Of a stretch of 6,026 nucleotides of DNA, positions 5,987 through 6,026 are shown piece by piece. The position numbers and the translations under genes were made by a program. The stretch is from positions 1 through 6,026 of the forward strand of contig DAOUYN010000067.1 of assembly GCA_030666075.1 (NCBI GenBank), written 5' to 3'. Every line of letters starts with the position of its first letter. The first letter of the stretch is position 1. Below the pieces are notes generated by a model. That model was not told the origin of the DNA and searched no databases. It was given only the letters and a program-made list of their open reading frames with translations. The DNA comes from Actinomycetes bacterium (GTDB taxonomy: Bacteria > Actinomycetota > Aquicultoria > CAJVYJ01 > JAUVQD01).

Positions 5987-6026
5987 GGCTTCGACTAGTC
6001 CAAGTTCATTTCATCTAGGGCGTCCA
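5987..6026. other. Region downstream of the ene-reductase gene
   Basis: The 40 bases after the TAG hold no gene start. A weak stem can be drawn across the stop (GGCTAG with CTAGTCC, about 5981-6001), but it is imperfect and no T-run follows, so I do not call a terminator. Confidence 0.4.

Noticed and set aside
5976..6001. Possible terminator hairpin after the ene-reductase
   Set aside because: The stem is short and mismatched, overlaps the stop codon, and no T-run follows.
1..6026. CRISPR array, tRNA or rRNA genes
   Set aside because: No regularly spaced repeats, cloverleaf-like sequence or conserved rRNA stretches were seen on reading both strands.

Overview
The window looks bacterial and uses the standard code: TGA and TAG both end genes whose ends fit their families. 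Base composition is moderate. The host cannot be named. The upstream DEAD-box helicase, with a basic tail, a 'VKKA...PEHSFSELPID' linker and a C-terminus stopping at 'ALTFVS', belongs to a subfamily I associate from memory with Candidate Phyla Radiation (Patescibacteria) and similar environmental genomes. That is a weak inference. The multidomain surface protein would also suit an uncultured environmental bacterium.

Layout. (i) Positions 1-1890, minus strand: a two-gene unit. A membrane-anchored tetratricopeptide-repeat (TPR) protein with a GTG start is followed, through an ATGA overlap, by a secreted protein with a signal peptide, two copies of a beta-rich repeat and an intervening fibronectin-III-like domain. 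The second gene runs off the left edge. (ii) Positions 1891-2088: a non-coding gap with short GACAGGG/CCCTG repeats that may be a decayed mobile-element end. (iii) Positions 2089-4659, minus strand: two tandem DEAD-box RNA helicase genes in the same reading frame, separated by one UAG and 18 bases. The first starts at TTG. The second has a strong Shine-Dalgarno sequence but no ATG, GTG or TTG; its best start is ATC. (iv) Positions 4660-4912: a divergent intergenic region. (v) Positions 4913-5986, plus strand: a complete Old Yellow Enzyme-family ene-reductase with two unusual substitutions near the flavin.

How the genes work together. The helicase pair probably acts in RNA remodelling (ribosome assembly, mRNA turnover, cold adaptation) and is probably co-transcribed. 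The TPR and surface proteins look like an envelope module made in linked amounts. The ene-reductase is divergent and probably a separate transcription unit for reducing electrophilic enones. No tRNA, rRNA, CRISPR array, intact insertion sequence or convincing rho-independent terminator was seen. The most notable points are the apparent AUC start with the same-frame helicase junction, the flavin-site substitutions, and the internally repeated surface protein coupled to a TPR partner.
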